This document shows positions 32,055-43,167 of a stretch of 64,000 bases of DNA, piece after piece (position 1 is the first letter of the stretch; each line of letters begins with the position of its first letter). Both the position numbers and the translations under genes were made by a program. Source of the DNA: Nemertoderma westbladi (taxonomy: Eukaryota > Xenacoelomorpha > Nemertodermatida > Nemertodermatidae); contig JAUCBJ010006588.1 of assembly GCA_032718475.1 (NCBI GenBank), forward strand, positions 17,311 through 81,310, in the 5' to 3' direction. Below the pieces are notes generated by a model. It saw nothing but the letters and a program-made list of their open reading frames with translations, did no database searches and was not told the DNA's origin.

Positions 32055-33218
32055 TGTAAATGCTTTTGCGGACATAACAAGTCATTTTTCCTCGCAATGC
32101 GCAATGTAGATGCTTTAGCGGACATAACAAGTCACTTTGCCACAATGCGCATAATACTCTAAAAAGACTGGAGCTCAGATGACAACATCTGTCAGCTGAT
32201 TTACTGTAAACGTGGAACCTCTTTGTTCTGCTCAGCCAATCAGAGCGATTTTCACTTTGTGTTGGACAAGGGCCTACAGAAACCCGCGCAATGCATTACG
32301 GTCTTTGTTTACTATTTTCTGAGCAGCAGAACTGGCTTAGAATTTTCTGTACTTCTGTTTAGAAGTTTCAGACTTTGGCCTAGAACATCTGATGGCTTTG
32401 ATTACAAGAACGTAAAACGATTAACTAAATCATACTTAATATCTGAATCACTGAAACACATCACACCGCAATTCAACTACATGTCATCCTGCATCACATG
32501 AAACACTGCATAAGTAACACATACTGATTGTTCACCGCATTATTTGCTTCTGTTATTAATTGGTGTTATGTTAATGTATATTGCTGATATATTTGGAGAA
32601 TACCGATGAATAATCATAAAACCCCAATCTTCTTGATTACTGAAGGTAAGAGGGACCGGTTACCTGTAGCAACTGCGACTTACATTATAGTGGTTTTTAG
32701 TGTGAATTAAATGCTATTTCATAATCCCTACATGTGTCAGTTGCGATCCTCCTTATATATGATCAAATTCAGTGACGGTTGGCAGATCAGTGTGAAGTAG
32801 TGTGAAGTAGTGTGAAGTCGTGTGAAGTAGTGTGAAGGTTAATAAAGCATCTCCTAAAGAATGCGTTTTTACGAAACTCTTTGGCCATCTAGTTGTGATT
32901 AGTATAAGTCATAACTCTGTTTTATACTTAAAGCACCACGTCCTAAAGGAACTGTTAATATTTCCCCGAAAGTAAATATATTGTCAGAGATTATATAGTA
33001 ACGATCAATCGAATAATACAGTAGGTCTACACCGCAATCACTATCAAAGCATCCGAATCCAGTCTCCCTTAACTGTGGGTGAATGATCGCGCACAGACTG
33101 GCTTCGGCGGATGTAACTTCAGTACACTAAATAATTGTTATAGGCTAAAGTCGATTTATAAACTAGAAGACAACTAAAATTGGCAGGTTAAACTGCTAAA
33201 GGTCTAAAAGCGCGAACA
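32055..33218 (+). repeat. 3' LTR of BEL copy B
   Basis: 1164 bp, TGTAAATGC...GCGCGAACA. It differs from the 5' LTR by scattered substitutions and by a second copy of the first 50 bp (32055..32104 and 32105..~32152). Aligned frames inside it are not genes. Confidence 0.92.
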
Positions 33219-34308
33219 GGCATTCCTGATGAAATTATTGCAGGAACCAGATCAGTATACGATGGTTTGACAACATTTGTGTCTACTGTAGACGGTGACA
33301 CAGAACCATTTGAAGTGTTATGGGGCGTCCTCCAAGGAGACACACTTGCACCATTCTTGTCCATTATTGTGGTTGACTATGTTCTAAGCATGTCCTTAGA
33401 TCATCATAATGATGATGGGGTGATGATAACTCCACCCACTGGCTACAGAAGTCGAGGAAATCCTGCCAAGTACATACCTAACTGATCTAAACTTTGCTGA
33501 TGACTTAGAAGTACTCTCAGAATCATTAGAGGGAGCCCAACGGCTCCTCAGCTCATTAGAACATGCTGCTTCTAAAGTTGGTCTTTTTATTAACTCCAGA
33601 AAGACCAAAATTTTGACAGTTAACTTTGAAAGTCCTCAGCAAGTCTCTGATCGGATGAGCATAAGCTCAAAGGATGGTATGCTTGAGCATGTGGATGACT
33701 TATGTTACCTGGGATCATGGATCCGGAAGTCAGGTGAGGACCTTCGAATACGTAAGGGAAAGGCATGGGCAGACTTGAACAGGCTTTCCAGGATTTGGAA
33801 GTCACCGAGAATTAATTGGAAACTTAAGGTTCGATTATTTAGAGCAGCAGAAGTTCCAGTACTCCTCTATGGGAGTCCATGCTGGGCTCTAACTGCTGAG
33901 GACACCAAATCTCTGGATGGCACATTCACAAGAAGGCTACGCCAAGTTCATTGTGTCAAGTACAATGCATACATCTCCAACCAGACACTATATAACATTG
34001 GAGGTGTCTCATTGGTTCCCCCAAGCTTGATACTAGAACAAAATCGCCTCCGCTTTGCAGGACATTGCTTTCGCCGTGAGGACCAGCCAGTGCATAATCT
34101 TGTACTTTGGCAGCCTCATGGAGTGAATAAGCATGGTGGACAGCCCATGACTTTCTTAAGACGCATCTTAAAGGACACTGGCCTTGAAGATGCGGATGAT
34201 CTAGCAAATGTCATGGGTGATAGGGAGTTGTGGCGGCGCAATTTTGTTGACAAACCGGCACAGCGTTCTTAAAAATTCAGCTGCAATGCAGATACTAGTA
34301 GTAGTAGT
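33219..34308 (+). mobile_element. RTE-like LINE copy 2, 3' half
   Basis: Begins with the duplicated GGCAT and resumes copy 1 alignment at tcctgatgaaattattg (about 5801). It includes RT motif B (GVLQGDTLAPFLS), a FADD box and the C-terminal region (frame 33613..34272). It ends with the short 3' UTR and a (TAG)4 tail near 34296..34308. Frame breaks occur at about 33474 and 33600. It is contiguous with 17861..19329 once BEL copy B is removed. Confidence 0.92.
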
Positions 34309-34430
34309 CATTAATGGGCGGCCGCGGCCTTTTAGATTGTAATGCAAAGTATGTTATATCCAAAGCCAATATGTAACATAAACTTTGAGTTATTGTTGTT
34401 ATTGTTAAACATTATTGTTTAATTATAGGT

Positions 34431-34494
34431 CCCCATGCAGGTGACCTCCACGTTGAAGGTTTGGTGCTCTAACCATTCCGCTAATGGCACAGGA
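34431..34494 (-). other. tRNA-like fragment
   Basis: On the minus strand TAGCGGAATGG (34473..34483) fits an A box or D-arm and is followed by a pairable 5-bp arm. No convincing B box follows. Probably a degraded tRNA or SINE head. The rest of 34309..34987 holds a 134-codon plus frame (34527..34931) that I do not recognise and would not call a gene. Confidence 0.3.
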
Positions 34495-34987
34495 AAAAGG
34501 TAGAACTGGAAATACTACGTGATACCTTGTATGTCCACAATTTACGTCGTCATGGCTTCCCATCTGTCATACCACCAGCACACACTTGGCTCAATCCTAC
34601 TGTACTTGGCCGTCTTGCCTTACCCCTACCGTACAGTATATTGGATCACAGTGGCACACAGTGGCACAGTGGAGCACAGTGGCTTGACAGGTGGAAGGCC
34701 ATGATGCGTAAATTGCGGACATATCAGGTATTATTTCCAGGTCTACGTTTTGCCTGTGCCGCCATCGGAATGGTTTCAGCGCCACACCTTCAACCTGGAG
34801 GTCACCAGTTCGCCAGGACGTCATTGCCTAATAATATAAAATTACGTATTACATGGGAAAAAAACATAGTTAAAATTTTTTTTGTAAATATTATCTCGAC
34901 CCTTTTTATTAACCTCGTTGAAGCTCGGTAAATATAATGCCTCGAGAATATCAGTGAAGAAAGTTGTACTTTTTTTTATTATATTTA

Positions 34988-35159
34988 TGTAGTGACTGAT
35001 TGACCCTTGTACACTGATTGACCCTTATGAATATTGTGTAACTCTTAGTTGTGTTATATAGCTATATAGGAAAGCAGTTTACAGGTGACGGTTTAGTTAC
35101 AGTAACTTGTTTGATTGTATATGTTGTTCGACATTGATTATTATATGTGGCAGTCTACA
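34988..35159 (+). repeat. 5' LTR of the gypsy element
   Basis: 172 bp, TGTAGTGACTG...CAGTCTACA, with an internal direct repeat of ctgattgaccctt. Matches 39343..39514. Confidence 0.95.
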
Positions 35160-35160
35160 C

Positions 35161-35179
35161 TGGTGTCAGAAGTGGGATT
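35161..35179 (+). other. primer binding site, likely tRNA-Leu
   Basis: TGGTGTCAGAAGTGGGATT starts one base after the LTR. It is complementary to a CCA-ended 3' end of the type ...CCCACTTCTGACACCA, as recalled for tRNA-Leu(CAA). The isoacceptor is inference. Confidence 0.7.
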
Positions 35180-35235
35180 CATGATCAATATCAATTTACC
35201 AGCCGAAGAACAAATTATCAACATTCACAACCAGA

Positions 35236-36252
35236 ATGGAAGACAATAAGCCAGACAAACTATTAATACAAACGCATTTTGAAGTTCCACCAAAGTTAGC
35301 AAATGAGGACCGCGAATCTATCGAAAATTTCTTTCGCGATTTCCGCCTGGCTTGCACCGTAAATGGCTGGGTTGATCAAGAGGGAATTCGTCGTTTGCCT
35401 GCTTATGTTCCTTACAAGATTCGTGTTCTCTTGGATACCAGTCTTCCCACTTTCGATGACATCGAAGTAAATCTATATACAAAGCTATGGCCAGGAAATG
35501 CAATTAGATTTGCGATGCGACGAGCATTTAAAGCTAAACAACAGCCAGGCGAATCTGTTCTCGCTTATTATGCCTCTATTTCAGACATTTGTAAGAACGC
35601 ATTTGCTGGTATTGCAGTAACCCATAGGAATAATTTAGCAGTTTCTGTCTTTGTTGCTGGTCTACGTGACGAATTGCGGGAGAAACTTACCTTGAAGGAT
35701 CCAGGAAATTTAGAGAGTGCCTTCTCTCTTGCGCGAAATGAGGAATTGAAGTCATCATATAAGCAATCTCCATCAATATCGTCTTCGTCTGTGGCAGATA
35801 ATGAATACCTTAACTATGAAGATGAGGTTGATGCTGTTAGGTTTTCTGGCGCAAATGCTCAGATACGTGAGTCAATCCTCTGCTACTGTTGTCAAGGTCG
35901 TGGCCATATACAACGAGATTGTCCTTCAAAAACCCAACAACTAAAACAAGGCTATAGACCTCAGGCCACTGAGGGAATGCGGCAAAATATGAGACCACCA
36001 CGGTTTCAACAACCTCGTTATCAATATTTTCGAGCACCCCATATTCAACACTTCCAAAATCCAACAAATTATCGCGCTAGTGTTGCACCAGTTACAGAAC
36101 AGGCATTTAATAATACGATGGAACAATCAATCAATGGTTTCCAGTACGCTCAAGATTATAACCAGTATCAACCAGCTACGACTGACGCTAACTACATTTC
36201 GGATTCTATGCAACAATCTTCTGCGGTTGATTTAAACTTCCAACAACAGTGA
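35236..36252 (+). CDS. gypsy gag
   Basis: This 338-codon structural protein has a helical capsid-like region (residues ~20-180, including ENFFRDFRLACTVNGW and SVFVAGLRDELREKL). A Ser-rich linker follows, then one CCHC knuckle CYCCQGRGHIQRDC near residue 216 and a Gln/Asn/Tyr-rich C-terminus. It appears intact. Its TGA stop (36250..36252) overlaps the pol ATG as TGATG, so pol lies in the -1 frame. Confidence 0.93.
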   Translation: MEDNKPDKLLIQTHFEVPPKLANEDRESIENFFRDFRLACTVNGWVDQEGIRRLPAYVPYKIRVLLDTSLPTFDDIEVNLYTKLWPGNAIRFAMRRAFKAKQQPGESVLAYYASISDICKNAFAGIAVTHRNNLAVSVFVAGLRDELREKLTLKDPGNLESAFSLARNEELKSSYKQSPSISSSSVADNEYLNYEDEVDAVRFSGANAQIRESILCYCCQGRGHIQRDCPSKTQQLKQGYRPQATEGMRQNMRPPRFQQPRYQYFRAPHIQHFQNPTNYRASVAPVTEQAFNNTMEQSINGFQYAQDYNQYQPATTDANYISDSMQQSSAVDLNFQQQ

Positions 36253-38396
36253 TGGTGGGCGACACCACTGTTGCTGTGATAGCCCATGAGAGAACTCAAG
36301 GTCGATTCTTTGTTAAAGGAACTATCAATGGGCAGATTTGCGAGATACTGATGGACTCTGGTGCATCCTCTACAATTCTGCACTCTTCATTAGTTACTGA
36401 AAATCAGTTAAAGCCAACTCAGTTCATCTTAAAAACTGCGAATGGTGTACCACTTAATGTTCGAGGTCGTTGTCAAATTCCAATTCAAATAGGCACTTCT
36501 AAGGCCGATGTAGACGTTTTCGTGGCCACAGATTCGGCTCATCCATGCATTCTTGGGGTCAATGGACTACGTGCTCTAAATGTAACACTAAAATTTTCGG
36601 ATAGTATTCCTTCTTCTCTTTCAGTAAATGATAAAGTTGTCACAATAAATTTAATCGAGAAATGTACTATAAATAGAGATGTTCCCAGGGAACATTTAGA
36701 AGCATTTTACTTTCTAACAAAGGAATATAATGATTTGTTTGAACCACCACTTGGGCGTACAAACCTTGTGGAACATCACATAAAAACTAAATCTGAGATA
36801 CCAATATTTCAGAGGCCATACCATGTTCCTTTGGCTAAAAGAGATCTCCTAGAGTCTAATATTAAAGATATGCTGGATAAGGATATTATCACTCCTTCTT
36901 CCTCACCATATTCATCACCTTTGGTTATTGTTAAGAAGCCTGATGGAAACGACAGAGTGTGCGTAGATTTCCGTGCACTGAATGCTGTAACAGAGAAAGA
37001 TGCATTTCCATTACCACGAATTTCTGATTTATTAGATAAACTATACGGAGCGAAATATTTTTCATCAATAGATTTGGCATCTGGATTTTGGCAGATACCT
37101 CTTGCCTCAGATGATAGACATAAAACTGCGTTTTCGTGTAGTCTTGGCCATTTTGAATTTGTTGTCATGGCCTTTGGTCTAAATAATGCCCCACCAACAT
37201 TCCAAAGATTAATGAGTAATTTATTTGGTGACATGTCATGCGTTGTTTTCTACATGGACAACATCTATGTGGTCACAACGGAACTAAAGCAACATTTAGA
37301 GATACTTCGTGAAGTTTTCCGCCGATTAAAAGTTGCAAAATTAAAACTCCAGCCAAAAAAATGTTCATTTTTACAGAGAAGAGTTGAATTTTTGGGATTC
37401 ATTGTTGATGAGGATGGCGTACATCCAAGTGAGTCAAAGATAATTGCTGTTAAGAACATGATAGCGCCAACAAATGTTTCTGAAGTGAGAAAATTTCTGG
37501 GTTTGGTCAATACCTATAGACAATTCATAAGGAACTTTAACCTTATTGCTGAACCATTGTATGAACTTACACGGAAACAAGTCCCATTTGTTTGGAGTGA
37601 TGAACAGGAATTTTCATTCGAAAGTTTAAAGGAAGCCTTAATTAGTGCCCCAGTTCTTGTACACCCTAAAGTTGGTGAACCATTCTTTGTCCATTGCGAT
37701 GCATCTAATCTTGGAGTTGGTGCCGTCATAAGTCAAACAGATAATGCTGGTTTGTTTCACCCAATAGCATTTGCAAGTAGGAATCTTACTACAAGTGAAA
37801 AGAACTATTCCACAATAGAAAAGGAAGCATTGGCAGTTATATTCGCATTGGAACGGTTCCAGTCTTATACTTATGGCGCTGAAGTACATGTCTTGTCTGA
37901 TCATGCTCCATTACAATGGCTAATTAATAATAAAACTGCAACTGGTAGACTTGCTCGTTGGCAACTACGACTTCTAGAGTTTGAAGGATTAAAATCTATC
38001 AAACACGAAAAGGGTTCTTCTAATCAAGTGGCAGATGCGCTTTCTAGGTTGCCTAGTAATTGTTCATATATGGATGTGTTTGTGCTTGATGAGAGTGAAA
38101 ATGGGGGATTAAAACAACTTTCGAAAGAGGAACTCATTCAGCTTCAAGAAGCTGACAGCGAATTTGACCGAATTAATTATCGATTCACTAAAACGGTTGA
38201 AGGGATATACACTTATAAATCCAGGTTATTTGTGCCCAAAGGACTTCGTTCTAAAGTTGTCAAATCTGTTCATGGTTACAATAGTGCTCACCTGGGTTAT
38301 GAGAAAACGTTATCATTATTACAACGGGAATGCTATTGGCCAAATATGGATAAGGAGTTAAAGACTTACTTAAAAAAATGTGTCTTCGCGCAAAGG
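36252..38396 (+). pseudogene. gypsy pol, protease to start of integrase
   Basis: Order from the ATG at 36252: retropepsin ILMDSGASSTI (DSG) near residue 35; RT with IDLASGFWQIPL (motif A), FGLNNAPPTFQR (motif B) and YMDNIYVV at motif C; RNase H HCDASNLGVGAVIS and the DALSRLP end; and the HHCC zinc finger of integrase up to KKCV. The motif C box is normally Y-x-D-D. Here the second Asp is Asn (codon AAC at 37260..37262), which should abolish catalysis. Near 38385..38395 the frame is lost. The frame continues artificially to 38528, but its last ~45 codons are out of register. Confidence 0.9.
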
Positions 38397-39358
38397 TTTT
38401 ACCACCAGCACCGATGCCACTGCAATCCCTACCTGAGGTTACAAGACCTTATGAGCGGGTTGCTATGGATTTCTGTGGCCCCTTCCCAAAGTCTTCTACT
38501 GGAAACACTCATTTGCTTGTTGTCGTAGATCATTTCTCTCGGTTTCTAGATGTGTTCGCAGTAGGAAACACAACTTCAACAACTGTCATTGGATGTTTAA
38601 TGAAATTGATTAGAAAATGTCAAAAGCCCCTAGAAATAAAAACCATATTGACAGATCAAGGACGATGCTTTATTTCAAATGAGTTTAAAAACTTTTGTCG
38701 CCAACAGAAAATCAACAATACTGTAACCAGTCCATACCACCCTCAGTGTGATGGTATGGCAGAGAGGTTGGTCAGAACCATAAAGGACCAAATTAGAGCG
38801 CAATTAGTAGAAACTAAAGATGGTACTCAAACTTCATGGGACTGTCATATTGATTCATTTGTTTCTACTTACAATCACTCTGTACATAAAAGTCTAGGTT
38901 TATCTCCAATGGACGTGGTAAATCAAGTTCACTCACCTATACCAGCTCTATCCTGGTTGGGAATTATAAATGATAAACCGATTAATCAAGTTAAACTAGA
39001 TAATGTTATCCACAAAACGCGAATCTTTCGTCGCAGACAACACGAATATCATGACAAGATATACAAAGCTGAAGAGCGGAAATTCTGTGTCGGGGATAAG
39101 GTATGGCGGACACATTTACCTCCAACATCTCCAGGCTTGGCGTCTAGTCTAATACCACGATGGGATGGACCTTACGTTGTAACAGAACATATAGGTCCAG
39201 TTAATGTCCGTATTTCGATACCTGACAGACCCACGTGGAATCAAGTGATTCACATCGACCATTTGAGACTATGCACACACGTTATCCAGCATTCTCAATT
39301 TCCTCGACCAAGAGGTCGTCCACCTAAGATGAGGGGGGGAAGTGTAGTGACTGATTGA
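38397..39358 (+). pseudogene. gypsy integrase, continuation after frameshift
   Basis: This carries the DDE integrase core: VAMDFCGPFP (first Asp), TDQGRCF (second Asp) and HPQCDGMAERLVR (Glu). The C-terminal region ends RPRGRPPKMRGGS and runs into the polypurine tract and 3' LTR; the stop lies in the LTR. The zinc-finger end is damaged where the frames meet (the expected CxxC partner reads as R). No chromodomain is seen. Confidence 0.9.
39331..39342 (+). other. polypurine tract of the gypsy element
   Basis: gagggggggaag directly precedes the 3' LTR and serves as the plus-strand primer site. Confidence 0.85.
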
Positions 39359-39514
39359 CCCTTGTACACTGATTGACCCTTATGAATATTGTGTAACTCT
39401 TAGTTGTGTTATATAGCTATATAGGAAAGCAGTTTACAGGTGACGGTTTAGTTACAGTAACTTGTTTGATTGTATATGTTGTTCGACATTGATTATTATA
39501 TGTGGCAGTCTACA
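39343..39514 (+). repeat. 3' LTR of the gypsy element
   Basis: 172 bp, no difference seen from the 5' LTR. It is followed by ttta and AT-rich sequence to about 39980 with no gene. Confidence 0.95.
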
Positions 39515-40000
39515 TTTAAATATATTAGATTTCTGAGAATAGTGAGAAAAGTTCTTCTTTTTTTCTTCTATGAATTCAATTATATTTCCTTGAATAGTGA
39601 AAAGAAGGTCGATCGATGGTCGATGTTTCATAAATAACAATACATTAACTGATATCAATACTCACAGCACAGATATATAATCTGTCATCCTGCATAGTGA
39701 GTACTTTTACAGTAAGAAGTCCTAACGGTCTTCTAATAATTAAATAACATATCCCATAGCTGATAAATGAATATAACATTGACGGTTTATCCTGAGTCAA
39801 TATTCTTTCTTCCAATCATTTTCAATAAATTTTTTACTTTTTTGTTTTAAAATGGTTATTTGCCGGAACCCGAATATGCGTCGCAGTATTGTAAATCGTC
39901 ATTGATAAATAGCCTCTAATAAACTATTAAGCAACGTTCTTATTTTTTCAGCATGGAATAATATTAATGCTGCTTCGCAATATCGGACCTTAAGTTATGG

Positions 40001-42727
40001 AAATAATCGGACCTTAAGTTTCCGATTAATTCTCAGTGACTTCCAAATCCTGGAAAGCCTATTCAAGACTGCCCATGCCTTTCCCTTATGTATTCGAAAG
40101 TCCTCACCTGACTTCCGGATCCATGATCCCAGGTAACAGAAGTCGTCCACATGCTCAAGCATACCATCCTTTGAGCTTATGCTCATCCAATCAGAGACTT
40201 GCTGAGGACTTTCAAAGTTAACTGTCAAAATTTTGGTCTTTCTGGAGTTAATAAAAAGACCAACACTAGAAGCAGCATGTTCTAATGAGCTGAGGAGCCG
40301 TTGGGCTCCCTCTAGTGATTCTGAGAGTACTCCTAAGTCATCAGCAAAGTCTAGATCAGTTAGGTACTTGGCAGGATTTCCTCGACTTCTGGAGCCAGTA
40401 GGTGGAGTTATCATCACCCCATCATCATTATGATGATCTAAGGACATGCGTAGAACATAGTCAACCACAATAATGAACAAGAATGGTGCAAGTGTGTCTC
40501 CTTGGAGGACGCCCCATAACACATCAAATGGTTCTGTGTCATCGTCAACAGTAGACACAAATGTTGTCGAACAATCGTATACTGATCTTATTGCTGCAAT
40601 AATTTCATCAGGAATCCCATATAATAAAAGTATGCTGAACATACGTAAGCGAGAGACTGAATCAAAGGCCTTGAAGAAGTCAACAAAGATAACAGCCAGA
40701 TGCCTGTCTTTCTTTTTTGATAATTCTTCAATTATCCTTCTAAGTGCCAAAATGGGCTCCATGGTCCCACAACCTTTACGGAACCCATTCTGATTTCCAC
40801 GGAGCAGTCTCTCAATGGGATCCCTGAAGCGATTTAATAGAATCCTATTGTATAGCTTTGCAGCAATCGAGATCAATGAGATTCCCCGAAAAGAACCATA
40901 GAGTGTTAGGTTGCCCTTCTTGGGAACTGGCACCAACTTATTTGTTTTCATTTCTTGTGGGACTCTTGTTGTACGGTACATGTCTACTATGATGGGATAG
41001 ATGAGCTTTAAACACTCAGGTATTTTAAAGACCTCAGGAGGAACACCATCTACTCCACTGGCACGATTGGTCTTAATGCTCTTTGCAGCAGCCTTCACTT
41101 CTGCAAAGGAGATATCGCCAATGGGAATATCTGGGAGTACAGACTCAGACACCTTTACTTTTATAAAGTTATCAGGCAATACCCTGTCATTATTGAGGAG
41201 CTTTTCAAAGTGGGCTTTCCAACCATTGAGGCGATCGGCTGGTGATTCAGCCTTAACCTTGGTGGTTGGTTGGCTTTTCCGCCCAGTAAGCAGATTGATC
41301 GATTTCCATGCCTGGGATGATTGCCTGCTGTCGTCAGCATCATTGATGGCATCAACTTGTTGGTTTATTAGCTCCTGTAGATTAACAGAGTAGTGCCTGT
41401 TCAGGGACCTAGATGCAGCCTTAACTGCATTCTTGGCCGCTGTAGTCTGTTTGAGTCGGGACTCTTTCTGCGCCTTATGAAGGTCATTTCGGCACTTTTG
41501 AATTTTGTTGTCAGTCCAGGGGGCCCTTTTCCTGTTTCGAGGGTATACAGGAACTGTTTCTGCAGCTGCTAACTTAACTGCTTCTGTAAAGGCAGTATAG
41601 CCCTCACAGTGATCTGCCGCCTCAGAGGCAAGAGCCTCATACCTGTTGCTCAGCTGTAGTGTGAAGCTAGATCTCACACTTGGCTGTTGCAACAGAGAGG
41701 ACCAGTCATGCCGCGGCAAGGCAGATTTCGTTGTTCTGCTAGCACGCAGACTAATTCTTACCTTGGCCACAATAAGGCGGTGATCGCTGGAGAAGGGTCG
41801 AAGTGTAAATGCATTACAGTCTTGTATAGAGCTCCTGTATTTCCTACGAAACAGAATATGGTCTATCTGGGACTTGTGACCACTGGGTCCACTATGAGTC
41901 CATAGCTTTCCAGTTCGCTTCTTGAACTGGGTTCCAGCCGAAAACAATTCATTTCCAGAGATAAAATCCTGAAGATGGACAGAATTTCGGTTAACACTAT
42001 TGCTATAGACCCAGGGCGATGTAGGTGATTGATGCAGACTTGCATTAAAGTCTCCCAGGAATGTTAAGAATGCATGCTGATCCACTCCATCAGTAGCTGC
42101 TTATAGATTGTGGTTGAAATTTTCCACCTCCTCTATAGGGGCAACACTAGTTGGAGAGTAGCACACAATCAGAACCACCTTAGGAAACTTCTTAGCCAGT
42201 CTTCCAGAACATGAGAAGTGGCAACGGATGATGCGGTTAGAGATTTGGTCTATTTTGTCCAATGCTGCATGTGCAGTTGGATTCATCAATAGACCAATTC
42301 CACCATTGCCACTATCATCTGCTGACGCGAGGGCGAATCGCCAACCGCCCCCCATGTCCTTAATCAGAACCTCATCAGTCTGTCCAGTCTGCATTCGGTG
42401 CTCTTGAACACCCACTGCGCTAAGAGAAAGCTTATCTGCCAAGGCAGTCAGCTCACCTTGTTGCATTGGGGACCCGAGTGTTAGGGTGTTTACTGAGGCT
42501 AGTCTAGTGACTTGCCTCAGATTCACCAATGGCTTTGTTGGTCGGGGTGGAACATGAGAGTAGCCTCCAACTCCAGAGTCCCTCTCCCCATCACAATCTG
42601 GCCTCCCTGGTGACCCAGGGTTTGGGCCAGAAAGGTCATCAGGAAAGGGACTCAAAGAATTGTTGACTGCTCTCTCTCCAGTAGGGGGTGAGACAGGCAG
42701 CCGGTCAGGAGTTAACTGACGCCTGTT
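40001..42727 (-). mobile_element. RTE-like LINE copy 3, main fragment, minus strand
   Basis: Matches copy 1 from about 3687 to 6413, close to identical. The frames are 42725..42101, then a single CAA-to-TAA change (TAA at 42101..42103), then 42085..39995 with endonuclease, RT motifs A and B and the FADD box intact. The last ~430 bp of the ORF, the 3' UTR and the tail are missing. At the 3' break, a 14-bp piece (acttaaggtccgat) is repeated just outside (39983..39996), suggesting error-prone end joining. Confidence 0.93.
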
Positions 42728-43167
42728 CACTTCTGCAAAGGAGATATCGCCAATGGGAATATCTGAGAGTACAGACTCAGACACTTTTACTTCTATAAAG
42801 TTATCAGGCAATACCCTGTCTTTATTGAGGAGCTTTTCTAAGTGGGCTTTCCAACCATTGAGGCGATCGGCTGGTGATTCAGCCTTAACCTTGGTGGTTG
42901 GTTGGCTTTTCCGCCCAGTAAGCAGATTGATCGATTTCCATGCCTGGGATGATTGCCTGCTGTCGTTAGCATCATTGATGGCATCAGCAGAGTACTGCCT
43001 GTTCAGGGACCTAGATGCAGCCTTAACTGCATTCCTTGCCGCTGTAGTCTGTTTGAGTCGGGACTCTTTCTGCGCCTTATGAAGGTCATTTCGGCACTTC
43101 TGAATTTTGTTGTTAGTCCAGGGGGCCCTTTTCCTGTTTCGAAGGTATACAGGAACTGTTTCTGCAG
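42728..43167 (-). mobile_element. RTE-like LINE copy 3, second fragment fused upstream
   Basis: Also minus strand and same orientation. It matches copy 1 from about 4850 to 5319 with a ~30-bp deletion near 42985. It joins directly at gtgaa/caggcg to the fragment at 40001..42727, so LINE interior is followed by LINE 5' sequence. At its 5' end a small palindrome (ctgcagttc gtt gaactgcag) occurs at about 43163..43183. Confidence 0.9.

Larger units (their letters stand above)
19330..33218 (+). mobile_element. BEL/Pao-like LTR retrotransposon copy B, 13.9 kb, defective
   Basis: The copy is bounded by LTRs at 19330..20451 and 32055..33218 and by GGCAT duplications, and sits inside RTE copy 2. Order: LTR, 2.2-kb leader, gag remnant, DUF1759-type capsid region, CCHC-type knuckles, split protease, deletion junction, integrase C-terminal remnant, a long AT-rich stretch, ORF3 remnants, polypurine tract, LTR. 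The LTRs differ by roughly 2-3% by eye, plus one tandem unit. Having lost RT, RNase H and integrase, it was either mobilised in trans or decayed after insertion. Confidence 0.9.
34988..39514 (+). mobile_element. Ty3/gypsy LTR retrotransposon, complete, identical short LTRs
   Basis: The element is 4.5 kb with 172-bp LTRs that look identical by eye. It has a tRNA primer site, gag, pol in the order protease-RT-RNase H-integrase, and a G-rich polypurine tract. A 4-bp duplication (ttta) flanks it (34984..34987 and 39515..39518). Identical LTRs mean a recent insertion. Pol carries a frameshift and an altered RT box. Confidence 0.95.

Noticed and set aside
32223-32501. Frame starting MFCSANQSDFHF, also found near 19447
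   Set aside because: It lies wholly inside the BEL LTR and is conserved only because the LTRs are copies of each other.
34527-34931. 134-codon plus-strand frame
   Set aside because: No known motif; part of it arises from a short cagtggcac-type repeat. Kept as unrecognised.
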